Shown: in pieces, positions 30,425 to 38,099 of the stretch
Layout of the letters: each line of letters starts with the position of its first letter
How positions within the stretch are numbered: position 1 is the stretch's first letter
Origin: Marixanthomonas spongiae
Lineage (GTDB): Bacteria > Bacteroidota > Bacteroidia > Flavobacteriales > Flavobacteriaceae
Assembly: GCF_003095375.1 (NCBI RefSeq)
Contig: NZ_QEHR01000009.1
Coordinates: 55,459-119,458, forward strand
Direction of reading: 5' to 3'
Length of the DNA stretch: 64,000 nt
Notes under the pieces: generated by a model
The model's input: only the letters and a program-made list of their open reading frames with translations
Told to the model about the DNA's origin: nothing
Database searches by the model: none
Translations under genes and position numbers: made by a program

Positions 30425-31711
30425 ATGTCAAAGACAGCAATCCTCGAAATTGATGGCAAAAGTTATGAGTTTCCAGTCATTACCGGAAGCGAGAACGAGC
30501 AGGCCATCGATATAAAAACGCTTAGAAGTGTAACCAATGGTATAACCACAATTGATCCAGGATATAAAAATACCGGGTCGTGTGAAAGTGCCATCACGTT
30601 TCTTAACGGTGAAAAAGGAGTGTTGCGGTATAGAGGGTACGCTATTGAAGATTTGGCTGAACAGGCCGAATTTCTGGAAGTAGCCTACCTCCTTATTTTT
30701 GGCAAGCTTCCCTCAAAAACCGAACTGGACAAGTTTCATGACGATATAAAAGAACACTCGCACGTTGATGAAGACTTAAAGAAAATACTCGATGGATTTC
30801 CAAAATCTGCCCACCCAATGGGCGTATTGTCTTCTTTGACTTCTGCTTTAGTGGCGTTCAACCCTTCTTCGGTAAACGTCGATAGCGAAGAGGATATGTA
30901 CAACGCCATTGTCCGTATTTTGGCCAAATTTCCCGTATTGACTGCTTGGGCCTACAGAAAACGCGTTGGAAGACCATTGGATTACGGCGACGATTCCTTG
31001 GGGTACGTGGACAACTTTCTTAAGATGATGTTCAAAAAACCCAATGGCGAGTACAATTCTAACAAAACCGTAGTCGATGCCTTAGATAAATTATTGATCT
31101 TGCACGCTGATCACGAACAAAATTGTTCTACATCGACCGTGCGTATGGTAGGCTCGGCCCATACAGGGTTGTTCGCATCATTATCTGCGGGGATAAACGC
31201 ACTATGGGGCCCACTTCACGGAGGTGCCAATCAAGCCGTGATTGAAATGCTCGAAAAAATTAAAGAAGATGGAGGCGACACCCATAAATTTATGCAGAAA
31301 GCAAAAGATAAAAATGATCCGTTCCGTTTAATGGGCTTTGGTCACCGCGTCTATAAAAATTTTGACCCACGAGCTAAAATTATCAAGAAGAGTGCCGATG
31401 AAGTCTTGGCCGATCTTGGTGTACAAGATCCTGTTTTGGATATCGCAAAAGGCCTTGAAAAAGAAGCCTTGGAAGACTCCTATTTTGTTGACAGGAAGCT
31501 TTATCCAAACGTTGATTTTTACTCGGGGATCATCTATCGCGCTTTGGGCATACCTGTCGAAATGTTCACCGCGATGTTCGCATTGGGCCGTTTGCCCGGC
31601 TGGATCGCACAATGGAGGGAAATGCGCTTACGTAAAGAGCCTATTGGCCGTCCACGACAGGTGTATATTGGCGAAACCCTTCGGGATTTTACACCATTGA
31701 AAGATAGATAA
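30425..31711 (+). CDS. gltA: Citrate synthase (type II)
   Basis: Condenses oxaloacetate with acetyl-CoA at the entry to the TCA cycle. Starting at the ATG at 30425 (MSKTAILEIDGK) gives 428 residues. The active-site histidines are in ILHADHEQNCSTSTVRMVGS, GPLHGGANQ and MGFGHRVYKN, and the C-terminus has RPRQVYIG. The N-terminal domain is typical of the type II (hexameric, NADH-sensitive) branch. The alternative start 45 nt upstream overlaps the promoter and is rejected. Confidence 0.98.
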   Translation: MSKTAILEIDGKSYEFPVITGSENEQAIDIKTLRSVTNGITTIDPGYKNTGSCESAITFLNGEKGVLRYRGYAIEDLAEQAEFLEVAYLLIFGKLPSKTELDKFHDDIKEHSHVDEDLKKILDGFPKSAHPMGVLSSLTSALVAFNPSSVNVDSEEDMYNAIVRILAKFPVLTAWAYRKRVGRPLDYGDDSLGYVDNFLKMMFKKPNGEYNSNKTVVDALDKLLILHADHEQNCSTSTVRMVGSAHTGLFASLSAGINALWGPLHGGANQAVIEMLEKIKEDGGDTHKFMQKAKDKNDPFRLMGFGHRVYKNFDPRAKIIKKSADEVLADLGVQDPVLDIAKGLEKEALEDSYFVDRKLYPNVDFYSGIIYRALGIPVEMFTAMFALGRLPGWIAQWREMRLRKEPIGRPRQVYIGETLRDFTPLKDR

Positions 31712-31732
31712 ACCTGCTTTTTAAAATAAACG

Positions 31733-31763
31733 AAGCATCCTCCTAAAGTGGGGATGCTTTTTT
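31733..31763 (+). terminator. Terminator after gltA
   Basis: AGCATCC...GGATGCT is a 7-bp stem with an 11-nt loop and a tail of six T residues. It lies 20 nt past the gltA stop and directly before the next gene's promoter-like TATATTTG. Confidence 0.8.
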
Positions 31764-31774
31764 ATATTTGCACT

Positions 31775-32689
31775 ATGATCAAGTTAAACATTAAAGACGA
31801 AGCATCACGCCTTAAGGCAGTAGTATTGGGCTCTGCAAACAGCAATGGCCCCACACCCACCTTGGATGAGGCATACGATCCAAAATCGAAAGAACACATA
31901 CAGGCAGGCACCTATCCCAAACAAGCCGATATGGTCAAGGAAATAGAAGCCGTAGCCAAAGTATTTGAAAAATATGATGTAAAAGTTTATCGCCCCAAAG
32001 AAATTGAAGATTATAATCAAATTTTTACCCGCGACATCGCTTTTGTTATCGAAGATAAATTTATAAAAGCCAATATCCTTCCAGACCGAGACCAGGAAAT
32101 TGACGCCATTAAACACGTGATCGATCAAATTCCTTCAGAAAATATTGTGAAATTTCCCGAAGATGCACACGTGGAGGGCGGGGATGTGATGCCCTGGAAC
32201 GATTACATTTTTGTGGGTACCTATCGGGGTGAGGATTACGCAAACTATATTACCGCCCGCACCAATATGAAAGCGGTAACATGCTTGCAAGAGCTGTTCC
32301 CGGACAAAAAAGTAAAATCGTTCAACCTTAAAAAATCGAACACAGAAGCAAAAGACAATGCCTTGCACTTAGACTGCTGTTTTCAGCCGTTGGGAAAAGG
32401 GAAAGCCATTATCCACAAAGAAGGCTTTCTGGAAGAGGAGGAATATCAATGGCTTGTGGATTTCTTCGGAAAAGAGAACTGTTTTCACATTACCAAAGAG
32501 GAAATGTACCATATGAACAGCAATGTGTTTTCAATTTCGCCGGAAGTGGTCATTTCAGAAAAAAACTTTACACGGTTGAATACCTGGTTGCGCGAACAGG
32601 GTTTTACGGTTGAAGAAGTCCCCTATGCTGAAATCGCCAAGCAAGAAGGCCTGTTGCGCTGCAGTACCTTGCCGTTGGTGCGTAGTTAA
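31775..32689 (+). CDS. Guanidino-group modifying hydrolase (arginine deiminase/DDAH-like)
   Basis: The 304-residue protein belongs to the pentein (amidinotransferase) superfamily, whose hydrolase members act on arginine, citrulline or methylarginines. Visible signature parts are FTRDIAFV, EGGDV, the histidine in LHLDCCF and the catalytic cysteine C296 in LLRCSTLPL at the extreme C-terminus. The substrate cannot be fixed from sequence; dimethylarginine or arginine are the likely options. The ATG at 31775 gives the natural start MIKLNIKDEASRLK; the upstream ATG at 31748 lies in the gltA terminator. TATATTTG ends only 4 nt before the ATG, so the transcript may be leaderless. Confidence 0.85.
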   Translation: MIKLNIKDEASRLKAVVLGSANSNGPTPTLDEAYDPKSKEHIQAGTYPKQADMVKEIEAVAKVFEKYDVKVYRPKEIEDYNQIFTRDIAFVIEDKFIKANILPDRDQEIDAIKHVIDQIPSENIVKFPEDAHVEGGDVMPWNDYIFVGTYRGEDYANYITARTNMKAVTCLQELFPDKKVKSFNLKKSNTEAKDNALHLDCCFQPLGKGKAIIHKEGFLEEEEYQWLVDFFGKENCFHITKEEMYHMNSNVFSISPEVVISEKNFTRLNTWLREQGFTVEEVPYAEIAKQEGLLRCSTLPLVRS

Positions 32690-32738
32690 AAATGATGTTG
32701 TTATATCCATAATGGCGAACACCGCGCACAGTACGCTT

Positions 32739-34055
32739 TTAAAGTAACTTTTCTGCCAAGAAAAATGCTGCAATGGAAAAGAAAATGATAATCCCGGTGA
32801 CATCAACCAAAGTAGCTACAAAAGGTGCCGAAGCTGTGGCCGGGTCTAATTTTATTTTTTTTAAGAGAAAAGGAATTAACGATCCCGATAGCGTGCCCCA
32901 GAGCACGATAAAGACCAAAGATACTGATACGGTGAGTGCTACCTCGAACCAAAATTCGCCGTAGTCGTATAATCCGGTTTTTTGCCAAGCCCATATTCTT
33001 ACAAAGCCAATGATACCTAAAATGGCACCCAATATAAGTCCCGAAAAAACCTCTTTTTTCATGACATACCACCAATCTTTCATTTTCAATTCTTTCAGTG
33101 CCATAGCACGAATTATCAAGGAAGCCGCTTGAGAGCCCGAATTACCACCACTCGAAATAATAAGCGGAACAAACAATGCCAGAACTACAGCCTTTTCAAT
33201 TTCCCCTTCAAAAAAACCCATGGCCGAAGCCGTTAACATTTCGCCAAAAAATAGAATCACTAACCATCCTGCTCTTTTTTTAACTAATTCTACAAGTGAC
33301 GAATGTGTGTAAGACAGTTCAAGGCCATCAGTACCGCCAAATTTGTGGATGTCGTCTGTTGTTTCTTCTCGAATCTTGTCGAGAATGTCATCAAAGGTAA
33401 CAATGCCCACCAACACGCCTCTTTCGGTAACAATGGGCAGGGCAGCCCTATCATAGCGGTCGAAAATCTCTAAGGCTTCCTCAATGGGCGTGGTGGCTGT
33501 AATAAAAGTAATCTGTTCGTCCATGAGCTCGGCTATTTTTGTATTGGGGTCTGCCAAGAGCAATTGGCCAATGCGCAAATCGTCAATTAACACTTGGTTG
33601 GCATCCACCACGTAAACAAAATTCAATGTTTCGGCTTTTTGACCTGTTTTTTTTATGTGCGCCAATACTTCAGCAACGGTTTTCTCGCGTTTTGTTTGGA
33701 TGTAATGTGGTGTCATCAACCGAGCAATGCTGTTTTTTTTATATCCTATAAGTTTCAAGGCTATCGCTCTTTCTGAATCATTCAATAAGTTGATGGACTT
33801 CTTTATTAAATGGTCGGGGAAATTTTCAAAAAGCTTGGTCCTGTTGTCTGGCGGGAGGTTGTTGAGCACTTCAGAAAGCTCTTTGTTGCCAAGGGATTTA
33901 ATGATTGCTATTTGTGCCTTGGGCTTCATAAACCGGAACACTTGAATTTTGATTTCTGCAGGAAGCATAAAAAAAGACATGCTTCTTTCCCGGTTATTCA
34001 AGGTTTCCAATTTGGCAGCGACATCTACAGGATGCAGGTTTTTATAATGTACCAT
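32739..34055 (-). CDS. mgtE: Magnesium transporter MgtE
   Basis: An inner-membrane Mg2+ channel gated by cytosolic Mg2+. The 438-residue protein has the N-terminal superhelical domain (about 15-120), two CBS domains (about 125-250) and a C-terminal membrane domain with five helices. The conserved SSGGNSGSQAASLIIRAMAL of the channel family is intact. The gene is monocistronic and convergent with the hydrolase gene; no leader element such as an M-box is apparent in the 168-nt upstream gap. Confidence 0.95.
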   Translation of the reverse strand: MVHYKNLHPVDVAAKLETLNNRERSMSFFMLPAEIKIQVFRFMKPKAQIAIIKSLGNKELSEVLNNLPPDNRTKLFENFPDHLIKKSINLLNDSERAIALKLIGYKKNSIARLMTPHYIQTKREKTVAEVLAHIKKTGQKAETLNFVYVVDANQVLIDDLRIGQLLLADPNTKIAELMDEQITFITATTPIEEALEIFDRYDRAALPIVTERGVLVGIVTFDDILDKIREETTDDIHKFGGTDGLELSYTHSSLVELVKKRAGWLVILFFGEMLTASAMGFFEGEIEKAVVLALFVPLIISSGGNSGSQAASLIIRAMALKELKMKDWWYVMKKEVFSGLILGAILGIIGFVRIWAWQKTGLYDYGEFWFEVALTVSVSLVFIVLWGTLSGSLIPFLLKKIKLDPATASAPFVATLVDVTGIIIFFSIAAFFLAEKLL

Positions 34056-34223
34056 AACTTATATCTATTACTTTCTAACTACATCTTCGGTTTACCAAGA
34101 TAACAATAGTTCCGAAAGAATAAACATAGCTATTATTGTTGAGAGTGGAAGATACCCTAAAGAAAATTAGACGTTAAATTGTATTGCAGAAGGTTCCAGC
34201 ACGACCATTGCGGCATTATTCAC

Positions 34224-34841
34224 TCACGACAAGAGATTGGTTTGGTTTACTTCAAACTCAGGGCAATCCAAGCGGATGTCTTTTGCATACAGCTCTTTTT
34301 CTAAAAGCCGGCAATAATCTACATTGTCTTTTTCATAAAACTTGCATCCGTAGCAAGTGCGCTGTACCGTTAAAATACCATTGCGGTTCAGTTTGTAGAT
34401 AAGCTGGCTTAACGTCTTGAAAAGTGCTTCTTGTTCTTCGGAAGGAAGCAGTAACACTTGTTCTTTAATGGGATTGGCAAAATTTGCTGTAATACCGACT
34501 ATTTCTTTGCCTTTTTCGGTCAACAATACCGAATAGCTTCGGCTGTCGGCTGATGAAAAGTCTTTTGCAATCAGTTCTTTTTTCATTAAGGCCTTTATGG
34601 CATCGCTTACGGTAGGCTTGGTTACATTGAATTCCTTAGCAAGGTGACTTACATTGCAAAGCGCTGTTTTGTGGTAGGCGATAAAAATAAGCAGCTGTAT
34701 TTGTAAAGGGCTTAAGCCATTGGCTTTTGCTTTGTCCCACAGCAGTACCTTGAACACTTCGGCAATACGCTCCAACCCGGCCACGATTTTGCTGGCTACA
34801 TCCCCTATTTGATCTTCCGGATTAAAAACACTTTTACTCAT
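34224..34841 (-). CDS. MarR-family regulator with a C-terminal four-cysteine domain
   Basis: The 205-residue protein has a MarR winged helix (about 40-110, with HLAKEFNVTKPTVSDAIKAL as the recognition region) and a dimerisation helix region. Beyond residue 160 it carries an extra domain with C163, C166, C177 and C193 (Cx2C-x10-C-x15-C). This is a plausible zinc or iron-sulfur site and could act as a redox or metal sensor. A promoter box 117 nt upstream overlaps an operator-like palindrome, consistent with autoregulation. The ligand is unknown. Confidence 0.88.
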   Translation of the reverse strand: MSKSVFNPEDQIGDVASKIVAGLERIAEVFKVLLWDKAKANGLSPLQIQLLIFIAYHKTALCNVSHLAKEFNVTKPTVSDAIKALMKKELIAKDFSSADSRSYSVLLTEKGKEIVGITANFANPIKEQVLLLPSEEQEALFKTLSQLIYKLNRNGILTVQRTCYGCKFYEKDNVDYCRLLEKELYAKDIRLDCPEFEVNQTNLLS

Positions 34842-34877
34842 ATAACGATAACAGTAACTTTTACGCAGGTTTTTTTC

Positions 34878-34940
34878 TGAGGTTCAACAAGATGTGCTTT
34901 TTGCAACAAGGCGGCGATAAAACACATCTTGAGGCCTCAT
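34878..34940 (-). promoter_or_regulatory. Hairpin in the marR 5' leader
   Basis: CAAGATGTG (34888-34896) and CACATCTTG (34923-34931) are perfect 9-base complements, and the outer TGAGG/CCTCA extends the stem. It lies between the presumed marR promoter and its start codon, so it would be in the mRNA leader. It has no U tract on the minus strand and is not a simple terminator. It could be an attenuator or a second protein-binding site. Confidence 0.45.
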
Positions 34941-34957
34941 CATATATAGTTTAAACG

Positions 34958-34975
34958 CAAAGTTAGCAATCCTAA
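34958..34975 (-). promoter_or_regulatory. marR promoter box and overlapping operator-like palindrome
   Basis: On the minus strand TAACTTTG (34958-34965) is a TAnnTTTG -7 element. TTAGCAATCCTAA (34963-34975, one mismatch from the perfect palindrome found at 35727) overlaps it and the stop codon of the upstream gene. This is where a MarR-type repressor would block its own transcription. It is one of three such sites in 1.1 kb. Confidence 0.65.
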
Positions 34976-35715
34976 TCAAATTGTTGAGTCTTTTTCTCAA
35001 CTTTGTACGGAAGGCTTAAATCGCCACTCGCCACGCTATACACACGGTACACGCCAAGCATGGGCAAGCTTTTGTCGCTGGTGTTCACTTTCATGAACGC
35101 TGTAACGGCATCAAAACTGAAATCGGTTTGGTTTTGCATTCGGTAACCGGGCACCGTTACTTGAATGCTGTTGTTTGCCGTGGAAACAGGAAACCCCGGT
35201 GAGTCCATATACATAGGCATTCCAGGATTGGTAGGAGGAAGCTTTACAGAAGTATCGGCTTTCTTGAACTGTTTTACCGAAAATCCGCCATCAACCCGCT
35301 CGTCTTGTATCAAAACTACCCAATGCGGATGCCAAACAACCCCATCGTTGCCATAATTGCTATCACTATTTTCGTCCCAAAGTGGCGTATCGTCAAAATC
35401 AGGATGAGAGGTCAATGCCAGGGCAAGGATACCTTCGGTTTTATTAAAACCAACAGCAGTAGGTGATAGGGAGGTAGGGAATACATAACCCAAAACAGGC
35501 GCGCCGTCCAACGCTCCATTTGGAGCTGGGGTTTTGCTACCGGCCTGTCCTTTTACAGTAATGTTCCAAACAGTGAGGTTTAAATTGGTGATATGGGTCA
35601 CGGTTGTTTTTTCAATAGCGAAAGCATCGGTATTGTAAGGATCGGTTTGGGCAATCGTAATGCACATGCATGCCACTACGGTGCCTATGGTTAAAAAAAA
35701 GGTCTTTCTTTTCAT
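34972..35715 (-). CDS. Secreted protein of unknown function
   Basis: A 247-residue protein with a signal peptide (MKRKTFFLTIGTVVACMCIT, cleavage near IAQ). I recognise no family. The mature part has repeated Trp, His and Asp segments (VVWHPHWVVL; SHPDFDDTPLW) and predicted beta structure. It lies 39 nt downstream of the CPVC redox gene on the same strand, and a perfect operator palindrome lies between the two. It may be co-transcribed with the CPVC gene and respond to the adjoining MarR regulator. Confidence 0.75.
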   Translation of the reverse strand: MKRKTFFLTIGTVVACMCITIAQTDPYNTDAFAIEKTTVTHITNLNLTVWNITVKGQAGSKTPAPNGALDGAPVLGYVFPTSLSPTAVGFNKTEGILALALTSHPDFDDTPLWDENSDSNYGNDGVVWHPHWVVLIQDERVDGGFSVKQFKKADTSVKLPPTNPGMPMYMDSPGFPVSTANNSIQVTVPGYRMQNQTDFSFDAVTAFMKVNTSDKSLPMLGVYRVYSVASGDLSLPYKVEKKTQQFD

Positions 35716-35726
35716 TTGTTTTAAGC

Positions 35727-35739
35727 TTAGGAATCCTAA
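35727..35739. promoter_or_regulatory. Perfect operator-like palindrome between the CPVC gene and the secreted-protein gene
   Basis: TTAGGAATCCTAA is a perfect 6-1-6 palindrome lying 12 nt before the start codon of the secreted-protein gene. The same sequence with one mismatch occurs at 34963-34975 and 36033-36045. Shape and size suit a MarR dimer. Confidence 0.65.
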
Positions 35740-35754
35740 CTGATAGGGATCCGG

Positions 35755-35988
35755 TTAATTTTTCACATCGGTTAAATGTGCCCCAAAGTTAATGTGCAGT
35801 ACATTTCCGTTAGGAGTCACTAAAGCGGGCACCGATTGTACACCGGCTTTTTCGGCTTCTTCTATTCTGTTTTTTGTTTCGCCTAAATGAACTATTTCAA
35901 TTTGGTTCGGGCTGGCGATTTCAAGAATGTCATGCTCGGCACTTACGCAAACAGGACATCCGGCGTGATAAAAAATCGATTTTTTCAT
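35755..35988 (-). CDS. Small thioredoxin/glutaredoxin-like protein with CPVC active site
   Basis: This 77-residue protein opens MKKSIFYHAGCPVC, placing the redox pair at C11 and C14. A cis-proline loop follows at SVPALV (P54). These are the marks of a minimal thioredoxin-fold oxidoreductase. No signal peptide is seen, so it is cytosolic. It has a clear TATATTTG promoter box (36024-36031, minus strand) abutting an operator palindrome, linking it to the MarR regulator whose cysteine cluster would suit redox sensing. The reading is partly inference. Confidence 0.8.
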   Translation of the reverse strand: MKKSIFYHAGCPVCVSAEHDILEIASPNQIEIVHLGETKNRIEEAEKAGVQSVPALVTPNGNVLHINFGAHLTDVKN

Positions 35989-36023
35989 AATGCTAAAATT
36001 TAAGTGAACGCAATATTGTATTT

Positions 36024-36045
36024 CAAATATAGTAAGGAATCCTAA
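36024..36045 (-). promoter_or_regulatory. Promoter box and operator-like palindrome of the CPVC gene
   Basis: On the minus strand TATATTTG (36024-36031) is a perfect TAnnTTTG element. TAAGGAATCCTAA (36033-36045) directly abuts it upstream and has one mismatch from the perfect palindrome. This arrangement would let the repressor exclude RNA polymerase. It is also 95 nt upstream of the divergent barrel gene and might affect it. Confidence 0.65.
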
Positions 36046-36139
36046 CTAAAACAAGTAATTGATTGAATTTCAGAAAAAAACACCTAAAACGATACTTTTA
36101 CGAAAACCGAATCGTTTTTAATTACGTAGCTATTATACT

Positions 36140-36952
36140 ATGAAAACGGTTTCACTTGTCTTCTTTTTAAGTTGTATTTTGCTGTGTGTCAGCCAACAGG
36201 TTTTTTCGCAAGGAAAGATCGATGGATTTTATCGTGGAAGCGGCCACGCAACCGTAACCTTGGGCACTGGGTTTGAAGACAACAATAACTATTTAGCCGG
36301 TACTGATGAAACCGATATTTCCCGAAAACTCTATTATGTAAACCTTTTTGCAGCCTATGGAATTACGGAAAACCTAGACATACAGGCAGCACTCCCGTAT
36401 ATTGAAGTCGATGACAATAATAACGTGCAAGACATTTCTGTATTTCTGAAATATCGCGGGTATAAGAAAAACTTCGCAGCATCAAAATTGGAGCTTAGCA
36501 TTGCAACCGGTTTTTCTACAAACGTTTCAAATTATAACGTTGGAGGTTTAAATGATATTGGTCAACAAGCCATTATTATTGACATAAGGGCTATCGCTCA
36601 TTATCAAACAAATGCTGGGTGGTTTGCTTCTTTACAAAGCGGTTTTTCCTTCAAGTTGGAAGAAGTGCCCAACAGCCTGCCCATAACTTTTAAAGCGGGA
36701 CGAGCCCTAACCAACTGGTATTACGATGTGTATTACGATTACCAGCAATCATTTGGAGGCATCGATTATCTGGAAACGCCACCCCCACAAAATTTTAAAC
36801 GCTTTGGAGTGAATTACCATAAAATAGGCGGGACCGGCTATCGATCGTTCACTGATAATTTTGGTGCTTATGCCAGCATATCGTACGTTTTTGGCGGCAG
36901 AAATGTATTTCAAGGACCCGGTTATGGAATAGGGTTTGTAGCTGATTTTTAA
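36140..36952 (+). CDS. Outer-membrane beta-barrel protein, transporter-like
   Basis: A 270-residue protein with a signal peptide (cleavage near VFSQG) and alternating beta strands. Motifs such as YGITENLDIQAALPYI and the aromatic C-terminus (GIGFVADF) are typical of small barrels related to the phenol-degradation meta-pathway (MetA) family. The substrate is unknown. It is divergent from the CPVC gene. A TACTTTTA box at 36093-36100 and an AAAACGAT/ATCGTTTT dyad (36087-36118) lie upstream. Confidence 0.7.
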   Translation: MKTVSLVFFLSCILLCVSQQVFSQGKIDGFYRGSGHATVTLGTGFEDNNNYLAGTDETDISRKLYYVNLFAAYGITENLDIQAALPYIEVDDNNNVQDISVFLKYRGYKKNFAASKLELSIATGFSTNVSNYNVGGLNDIGQQAIIIDIRAIAHYQTNAGWFASLQSGFSFKLEEVPNSLPITFKAGRALTNWYYDVYYDYQQSFGGIDYLETPPPQNFKRFGVNYHKIGGTGYRSFTDNFGAYASISYVFGGRNVFQGPGYGIGFVADF

Positions 36953-37080
36953 AATTACGTTTTCTAAATCCCGGTATTTCTTATAAAAGGTCACATTCTA
37001 CTCTTATTAAAGGAGATTTACCACCGTTCTTACATTGATAAAATACTTCAATCAAGTAAAAAAAATCCGTTTAAAACCCT

Positions 37081-37088
37081 TAATTTTG
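37081..37088 (+). promoter_or_regulatory. ctlX promoter -7 element
   Basis: TAATTTTG fits TAnnTTTG. It lies 20 nt before the ATG at 37109, implying a short leader. The surrounding TAATTTTGCACCCTAAAA is the usual flavobacterial start-site context. Confidence 0.65.
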
Positions 37089-37108
37089 CACCCTAAAATG
37101 AACAGATA

Positions 37109-38041
37109 ATGCAACAAATAACCAACACGATATTAATGATCCGCCCTGTTGCCTTCCGCATGAACGAGCAAACGGCGGTGAACAACTACTTTCAGGAAGA
37201 ATTGGAATTGGAAAATGCCAAAATCAATGAAAAAGCACAGCAGGAATTCGATGCTTTTGTGAAGAAACTGCGGCAAGTTGGCGTGAATGTTATTGTTGAA
37301 AATGATAAGCTCGAGCTCGATACACCAGATTCCATTTTCCCGAACAACTGGGTCACCTTTCACGAAAACGGGGATATGGCTTTATACCCGTTGTTTGCCG
37401 AAAATAGAAGAAAAGAACGCCGTGAAGACGTTATTGAACGCATAGAAAGCGAGGGGTTTAAAATTAACAATGTGATAGATTATACCGATGCCGAAAACGA
37501 GGGGATCTTCTTGGAATCTACCGGTTGCCTTATTTTGGACCGCGTGAACGAAAAAGCCTACTGCGCCCTCTCGCCCAGGGCAGATGAACAAATGGTGATC
37601 GAGTTTTGTGAAGATTTTGAGTTTACGCCCGTCATTTTTACCGCCAATCAAACGGTTGACGGCAAGCGTGTCCCAATTTACCATACCAACGTGATGATGT
37701 GCCTGGCCGAAAATTTCGCTGTTATCTGTTTAGACAGTATAGATGATACAGCCGAAAAGAAAAACGTTGTACAACACCTAAAAAACGACGGAAAAGAAAT
37801 CATTGCCATTACCGAAGCCCAAATGCACAATTTTGCAGGCAATATGCTTCAGGTGCGCGGTGCCAATGATTCAAAATATCTGGTTATGAGCGATGCGGCA
37901 CGACAAAGCCTTACTGAAGAACAAGTTTCAGCGATTGAAAATCATTGCGAAATTTTAAGTACCGATTTGACCACCATTGAAACCTGTGGAGGAGGGAGTG
38001 CCCGTTGTATGATGGCAGAAATTTTCCTTCCAAAAGAATAG
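37109..38041 (+). CDS. ctlX: Citrulline-utilisation hydrolase, CtlX family
   Basis: A 310-residue pentein-fold hydrolase. Family marks are MIRPVAFRMNEQTAVNNYFQ at the N-terminus, FPNNWVTFH in the middle, the histidine region MHNFAGNMLQV and the catalytic C300 in GGGSARCM near the C-terminus. In several Bacteroidota and Francisella, CtlX releases ammonia from citrulline or related guanidino compounds, but this is family inference. It is the second enzyme of this superfamily in the window (see 31775), and the two are not adjacent. Confidence 0.88.
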   Translation: MQQITNTILMIRPVAFRMNEQTAVNNYFQEELELENAKINEKAQQEFDAFVKKLRQVGVNVIVENDKLELDTPDSIFPNNWVTFHENGDMALYPLFAENRRKERREDVIERIESEGFKINNVIDYTDAENEGIFLESTGCLILDRVNEKAYCALSPRADEQMVIEFCEDFEFTPVIFTANQTVDGKRVPIYHTNVMMCLAENFAVICLDSIDDTAEKKNVVQHLKNDGKEIIAITEAQMHNFAGNMLQVRGANDSKYLVMSDAARQSLTEEQVSAIENHCEILSTDLTTIETCGGGSARCMMAEIFLPKE

Positions 38042-38099
38042 AGTTTATTTCTGATACATTCAATCCCAGAACCATAGCCAAATCCTGTAGATGTAAATT

